A stretch of 8,866 bases of DNA, from NCBI GenBank assembly GCA_937873285.1, contig CALMNV010000108.1, positions 1 to 8,866 on the forward strand, written 5' to 3'. The notes under the pieces are model-generated. The model worked only from the letters and a program-made list of their open reading frames with translations. It was not told where the DNA came from and ran no database searches. Position 1 is the stretch's first letter. Each line of letters starts with the position of its first letter. This document shows positions 5,960 through 8,866 of the stretch, piece by piece. This stretch comes from an uncultured Intrasporangium sp. (GTDB lineage Bacteria; Actinomycetota; Actinomycetes; Actinomycetales; Dermatophilaceae). The position numbers and the translations under genes are program-made.

Positions 5960-6125
5960 GTCTCTCGGCATCGGGCTGCTCGGCGGCAGGGCCGCCCACA
6001 TCACGCACCAAGCGATGTCGGCGAGTGCCTGCGCTCGCTTCCCTCAAGTGCCGCAGCGCAGCCACCACCAGTCCCGCGTGCGGGTCCTGGTCACCGACTG
6101 CTGCCAACGTCGTCGCTTCCGTCAT
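5960..6125 (-). pseudogene. Remnant of an actinobacterial helix-turn-helix gene (N-terminal piece)
   Basis: From ATG 6125 on the minus strand the frame reads MTEATTLAAVGDQDPHAGLV followed by VAALRHLREAS. From memory this resembles the opening of a widespread small actinobacterial HTH protein (MTEATTLAA..DP..GL..VAALR.L). That family continues into an alpha-helix and a GWSWQEIA-ALGVSRQ-like HTH. Here the same frame turns into arginine-rich sequence with no HTH. A neighbouring frame gives RAQALADIAWCVMW, which would suit a frameshifted continuation. No intact HTH motif is found, and the open frame would run through the tRNA terminator. I infer a truncated, frameshifted relic; the alternative is a short unrelated ORF. 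Confidence 0.4.
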
Positions 6126-6405
6126 GGCGCCCATCCTGGTTGCCGCATGACCTGGCAACTTGCGTTGGCCTGAGGAAGACTTCGCACTGGGTTCGCGGGC
6201 ATGGCCGACGATGTTCGCAAGGCGAGCGAAGCCCTTGGGCGATCACCGAGCAGTGGCAGTCGCCGGGTGGGCTGAGCAGACTCGAGAGCGACCAAGTTGC
6301 GAGAGCTCGGTGAGCGGGCTTCGGAACGAGGGAAGCGGTGACGCCTCAGCGGACAGGGACGGCGCGACTGCCCGCCGACGCCGTGGCCGACTCTTGCACA
6401 CGAAC

Positions 6406-6410
6406 GGGAG
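6406..6410 (+). promoter_or_regulatory. Ribosome binding site deciding the start of the cyclase-like gene
   Basis: GGGAG sits 5 nt before ATG 6416. A rival GTG at 6338 also has a purine-rich GAGGG about 6 nt upstream. Its 26 extra residues (TPQRTGTARLPADAV and on) look unstructured and unlike the family, so 6416 is preferred. Confidence 0.6.
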
Positions 6411-6415
6411 AAGCG

Positions 6416-7420
6416 ATGATCCAGACCGGTCTCGCCGACTGGCTCCGAGACTCGGACCCTGCTTTGCGGTGGCAGGTTGAGCGCGATGTGTTGGGCGTGC
6501 CGGACCAGATCTGGCAAGCGACCCGAGCGAAAGTCGCCACGGAGGGATTCGGTGCCGAGCTCCTTGCCCGGCAGGACCCCGACGGGCAGTGGGCAGGTGG
6601 TGCGTTCTTCCCCGCTGGATGGGACTGGGGCGGAGAGGAGCCGCAGCCCTGGACGGCCACGACCTGGGCGCTGAACGACCTGCGCGAATGGGGCCTGGAC
6701 GCCTCAGCGCTGGGAGACACCGCGCGCAGGCTGCAAGCGCACGCACGCTGGGAGTACGACGACCTGCCGTACTGGGGCGGCGAAGTCGACTGCTGCATCA
6801 ACTCCTGGACCCTGTCCAACGGCCTCTGGCTGGGCGCGGACGTCGACGGCATCGTCGAGTGGTTCTTGGAGCACCGGCTCGGCGACGGGGGGTGGAACTG
6901 CGAATGGGTCGAGGGAGCGACCGTCTCGTCGTTCCACTCCACCCTCAACGCCCTCATCGGACTGCTCGACTATCAGCTCGCCACCGGCGACGCCGGGCGT
7001 GTCCTCGCTGCCCGCCGCGGCGGCGAAGAGTACCTCCTGCGCCGGAGCCTGTTCCGAAGGCTCTCGACCGGGCAACCATTCAACGAGTGGACGCTGAGGC
7101 TGGCGCATCCGCGCCGGGCGTACTACAACGTGCTCGCCGCGGCCGACTACTTCCGCGCCGCCGCGCTCGCCGACGGCACAGCCCCCGACCCGCGTATGGC
7201 AAGCGCGATCGAGCACATCCGCGCGCAGCGTCAGCCCGACGGCAGGTGGCTACAGGCTCACCGGCTGCAAGGACGGGTCTGGCTCCACGTCGACGCTGCC
7301 ACCGGCGAGCCGTCGAGGTGGGTCACCCACCAAGCGATCCGTGTCCTCGACTGGTGGGACGCGCGCACCGAGCACCTTGGCCACGTCATGCACCAGCCGG
7401 CGACCCCGAGACCCGACTGA
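6416..7420 (+). CDS. Squalene-cyclase/prenyltransferase-like alpha-barrel protein
   Basis: A 334-residue protein beginning MIQTGLADWLRDSDPALRWQ. Three QW-type repeats are visible: LLARQDPDGQWAGG (49-62), LEHRLGDGGWNCEW (151-164) and IRAQRQPDGRW (268-278). Such repeats stabilise alpha/alpha-toroid folds in squalene-hopene cyclases and prenyltransferase beta subunits. It is about half the length of a true squalene-hopene cyclase (over 600 residues), with no DxDD catalytic motif. A hydrophobic, aromatic-rich middle (DDLPYWGGEVDCCINSW, 115-131) and a terminal RVWLHVDAATGEPSRWVTH segment are characteristic but not assignable. It matches the soluble 'squalene cyclase-like' hypothetical proteins of actinobacteria, whose role is unknown. 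The flanking decayed DNA and the tRNA just upstream hint at acquisition. I am confident of the fold class, not of any enzymatic activity. Confidence 0.75.
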   Translation: MIQTGLADWLRDSDPALRWQVERDVLGVPDQIWQATRAKVATEGFGAELLARQDPDGQWAGGAFFPAGWDWGGEEPQPWTATTWALNDLREWGLDASALGDTARRLQAHARWEYDDLPYWGGEVDCCINSWTLSNGLWLGADVDGIVEWFLEHRLGDGGWNCEWVEGATVSSFHSTLNALIGLLDYQLATGDAGRVLAARRGGEEYLLRRSLFRRLSTGQPFNEWTLRLAHPRRAYYNVLAAADYFRAAALADGTAPDPRMASAIEHIRAQRQPDGRWLQAHRLQGRVWLHVDAATGEPSRWVTHQAIRVLDWWDARTEHLGHVMHQPATPRPD

Positions 7421-7557
7421 CGCGATAGAGGTGGCGGCCGGCATGGTGACGCAGCTCACGCACCCCCGTCCGCTCGACCCGATCCATGTGCTCACTCGTA
7501 GCGTCGCGGCGGCACCTGCAGACCTGGGGCGGCGGCGTCCCGTGCGCGGCGCGGCGC

Positions 7558-7563
7558 TACGGT
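7558..7563 (+). promoter_or_regulatory. Candidate -10 box for the Old Yellow Enzyme gene
   Basis: TACGGT fits TANNNT and would start transcription about 40 nt before the GTG at 7611. No clear -35 is seen in the GC-rich DNA upstream. The rest of 7421-7610 shows no gene or strong hairpin. Confidence 0.4.
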
Positions 7564-7598
7564 GCCACCCGCAGCCGCATGTGCGCCGTCGCAGACCG

Positions 7599-7604
7599 AA
7601 GGAG
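7599..7604 (+). promoter_or_regulatory. Ribosome binding site of the Old Yellow Enzyme gene
   Basis: AAGGAG is followed by a 6-nt spacer and GTG 7611. This fixes the start against the longer upstream frame, which lacks family-like sequence. Confidence 0.85.
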
Positions 7605-7610
7605 ACCCAC

Positions 7611-8711
7611 GTGACCAGCCTGTTCGACAGTGTTGCCCTGCGCGCCGAGCACGTGCGGACCGTCACCGCACGCAACCGGCTCTGGATATCGCCCATGTGC
7701 CAGTACTCGGTCTTCGCCGAGGACGGGCTCCCCACCGACTGGCACCTCGTCCATCTCGGCCAGTTCGCGGTCGGCGGCGCCGGCGTCGTCTTCACCGAGG
7801 CCACGGCCGTCAGCCCGGAGGGCCGCATCTCCCCGCGCGACACCGGCATCTGGTCCGACGAGCAGGCGCATGCGTGGTCGCGCGTGGCCGCCTTCGTGCG
7901 CGAGCAGGGCGCGGTGCCCGGCATGCAGCTCGCCCACGCCGGCCGCAAGGCGTCGACCTACGCACCGTGGGGCATGGACGGCCGCGGCACCGTCCCGCCC
8001 GAGGACGGCGGCTGGGCGGCCGTCGCTCCCTCCCCAGTCGCCTTCGGGCGGTATGCCGTGCCCAGTGCCCTCGACGAGGCCGGGATCGACGGCGTCGTCG
8101 CGGACTTCGCGGCGGCGGCCGAGCGGGCTGTAGGCGCCGGCTTCGAGGTGCTGGAGATCCACGCCGCGCACGGCTACCTGTTCCACCAGTTCCTCTCGGG
8201 TCTGGCCAACACCCGCACCGACGACTACGGCGGCTCCCTCGAGAACCGCGCCAGACTGCTGCTGCGCGTCACCGAGGCGGTGCGCCGGGCGGCCGGGGAC
8301 CGCGCGGTGTTCGTGCGCCTGTCCGGCACCGACTGGGCCCCGCCGGAGCTTGCCGACCGCGCCTGGGACCAGGACCAGTGCGCCACCGTGGCGGGCTGGG
8401 CCGCCTCGGCGGGCGCCGACTTCCTCGACGTCTCCACCGGCGGGATCCTGCCGGCGGCCGATATCCCCCTCGGAGCCGGCTACCAGGTGCCCTTCGCAGC
8501 GCACGTGCGCCGCAGCGCCGGAGTGCCGGTGGCCACGGTCGGGCTCATCACCGACGCCGCCCAGGCCGACACCGTCATCCGCACCGGCCAGGCAGACGCT
8601 GTCATGGTGGCGCGGGCCGCCCTGCGCGACCCCCACCTGGCGCTGCGGATGGCGCGTGAGCTCGGCGTGCCCCTCGACTACGTGCCCGGGCAGTACCTCC
8701 GCGCCTACTGA
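7611..8711 (+). CDS. NADH:flavin oxidoreductase, Old Yellow Enzyme, YqjM class
   Basis: A 366-residue FMN-binding TIM-barrel enzyme, slightly longer than B. subtilis YqjM (about 338). It opens VTSLFDSVALRAEHVRT. NRLWISPMCQYS (22-33) carries C30, the redox-tuning cysteine that marks the YqjM ('thermophilic-like') subclass. QLAHAGRKAS (106-115) is the second signature. IHAAHGYLFHQFLS (183-196) holds H184 and H187, which bind the substrate's activating carbonyl or nitro group. DDYGGSLENRARL (204-216) is the FMN/structural signature. VATVGLITD and ADAVMVARAALRDPH form the phosphate-binding end. Such enzymes reduce C=C bonds of alpha,beta-unsaturated carbonyls with NAD(P)H, often in detoxification or stress. 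The physiological substrate is not inferable. It appears monocistronic: own promoter and ribosome site, stem-loops after it. Confidence 0.93.
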   Translation: MTSLFDSVALRAEHVRTVTARNRLWISPMCQYSVFAEDGLPTDWHLVHLGQFAVGGAGVVFTEATAVSPEGRISPRDTGIWSDEQAHAWSRVAAFVREQGAVPGMQLAHAGRKASTYAPWGMDGRGTVPPEDGGWAAVAPSPVAFGRYAVPSALDEAGIDGVVADFAAAAERAVGAGFEVLEIHAAHGYLFHQFLSGLANTRTDDYGGSLENRARLLLRVTEAVRRAAGDRAVFVRLSGTDWAPPELADRAWDQDQCATVAGWAASAGADFLDVSTGGILPAADIPLGAGYQVPFAAHVRRSAGVPVATVGLITDAAQADTVIRTGQADAVMVARAALRDPHLALRMARELGVPLDYVPGQYLRAY

Positions 8712-8712
8712 C

Positions 8713-8752
8713 GCCGCCGGCCCCTGCCCGAGCCGGCGGCCGCGCCGCCGGC
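8713..8752 (+). terminator. GC-rich stem-loop region after the Old Yellow Enzyme gene
   Basis: Three arms occur in order: GCCGCCGGC (8713-8721), GCCGGCGGC (8732-8740) and GCCGCCGGC (8744-8752). The middle arm can pair perfectly (9 bp) with either neighbour, giving a 10-nt or 3-nt loop. No T-tract follows, so this is a U-less actinobacterial-type terminator at best. Confidence 0.55.
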
Positions 8753-8764
8753 ACTGACGAGCAC

Positions 8765-8770
8765 TACCGT
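8765..8770 (+). promoter_or_regulatory. -10 box of a leaderless gene
   Basis: TACCGT lies 6 nt before ATG 8777, the spacing of a leaderless transcript, and no Shine-Dalgarno sequence is present. It is the same arrangement as at 2369-2382. The -35 position falls in the GC-rich stem-loop and is not recognisable. Confidence 0.55.
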
Positions 8771-8776
8771 GAGCTC

Positions 8777-8866
8777 ATGGACGCCTCCGTCACCAGCCTG
8801 CTGATCTACGCCGAGCCGGGCGGTCCGGGCCAGGAGCTCGAGTCCGTCGCCCTCACCCCGTCAGGC
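8777..8866 (+). CDS. Start of a possible MOSC-domain protein (3' partial)
   Basis: Thirty codons are visible: MDASVTSLLIYAEPGGPGQE then LESVALTPSG. The pattern 'VTSL-IY....G...ESV-LTP-G' resembles the first strands of MOSC (molybdenum cofactor sulfurase C-terminal) proteins, in which the new gene product begins straight away with the beta-barrel. The catalytic cysteine region lies beyond the window, so the family call is tentative. The frame and leaderless promoter make a real gene likely. Confidence 0.55.
   Translation, partial: MDASVTSLLIYAEPGGPGQELESVALTPSG

Larger units (their letters stand above)
5953..6415. other. 463-bp stretch with no intact gene
   Basis: This lies between the tRNA terminator and the squalene-cyclase-like gene. 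On the minus strand it holds an apparent gene remnant (see 5960-6125). On the plus strand a frame from ATG 6201 reads 24 codons to a TGA at 6273. It then stays open through a basic stretch (RATKLRELGERASERGKR) to a TGA at 6339 that overlaps a GTG at 6338. This looks like decayed coding sequence but I cannot assign it. I see no convincing promoter. Confidence 0.5.

Noticed and set aside
4879..6150. Arginine/serine-rich frame spanning pabC, the PGPGW gene and the tRNA
   Set aside because: It is a shadow frame of high-GC codons that crosses three well-supported genes, including a tRNA and its terminator.
6850..6862. GTCGAGTGG core outside the array
   Set aside because: It is a chance match within coding sequence (IVEW codons), lacking the palindrome and flanks.

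Overview
The window is high-GC, gene-dense DNA typical of an actinobacterium. GTG starts, 4-nt GTGA stop/start overlaps, TANNNT-type -10 boxes directly upstream of leaderless ATGs, and a tRNA gene without an encoded CCA all fit. Protein content and layout suggest the order Micrococcales, perhaps an Intrasporangiaceae/Dermatophilaceae-like lineage, but that placement is inference from style and not from a marker gene.

Layout. (1) 1-1416 (+) is the 3' part of a PYROXD2/phytoene-desaturase-like FAD oxidoreductase. Its end overlaps, tail to tail, an SRPBCC-fold protein on the minus strand (1403-1882). (2) 1883-2381 is a divergent intergenic region of about 500 bp. It is dominated by an array of ten repeat units at 31-32 bp intervals (or about 62-63 bp for two double-length units), each carrying a palindromic core. 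The array stops about 10 bp before a likely leaderless promoter. (3) 2382-5746 (+) is a tight four-gene operon: a stand-alone LigD-type polymerase/primase (end-joining DNA repair), PabB and PabC (p-aminobenzoate branch of folate synthesis), and a small PGPGW membrane protein. Three of the four genes are joined by 4-nt overlaps or, for PabB-PabC, by a possible 13-codon relay ORF. (4) 5833-5906 is tRNA-Val(CAC) with a good promoter and a strong stem-loop terminator. (5) 5953-6415 holds no intact gene. It contains what looks like a broken N-terminal piece of an actinobacterial helix-turn-helix gene on the minus strand. (6) 6416-7420 (+) is a squalene-cyclase/prenyltransferase-like alpha-barrel protein of unknown role. 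(7) 7611-8711 (+) is an Old Yellow Enzyme of the YqjM class, followed by a GC-rich stem-loop region. (8) From 8777 the window ends in the first 30 codons of a leaderless gene, possibly a MOSC-domain protein.

How the genes work together. PabB and PabC are sequential enzymes making p-aminobenzoate from chorismate; the glutamine amidotransferase partner PabA is not in the window. Their coupling to an end-joining polymerase is the main functional oddity. The palindromic 31-bp-phased array just upstream of that operon is the least explained structure in the window. It could be an operator array or a dispersed, mobile-type intergenic repeat, and the sequence alone cannot decide between them.
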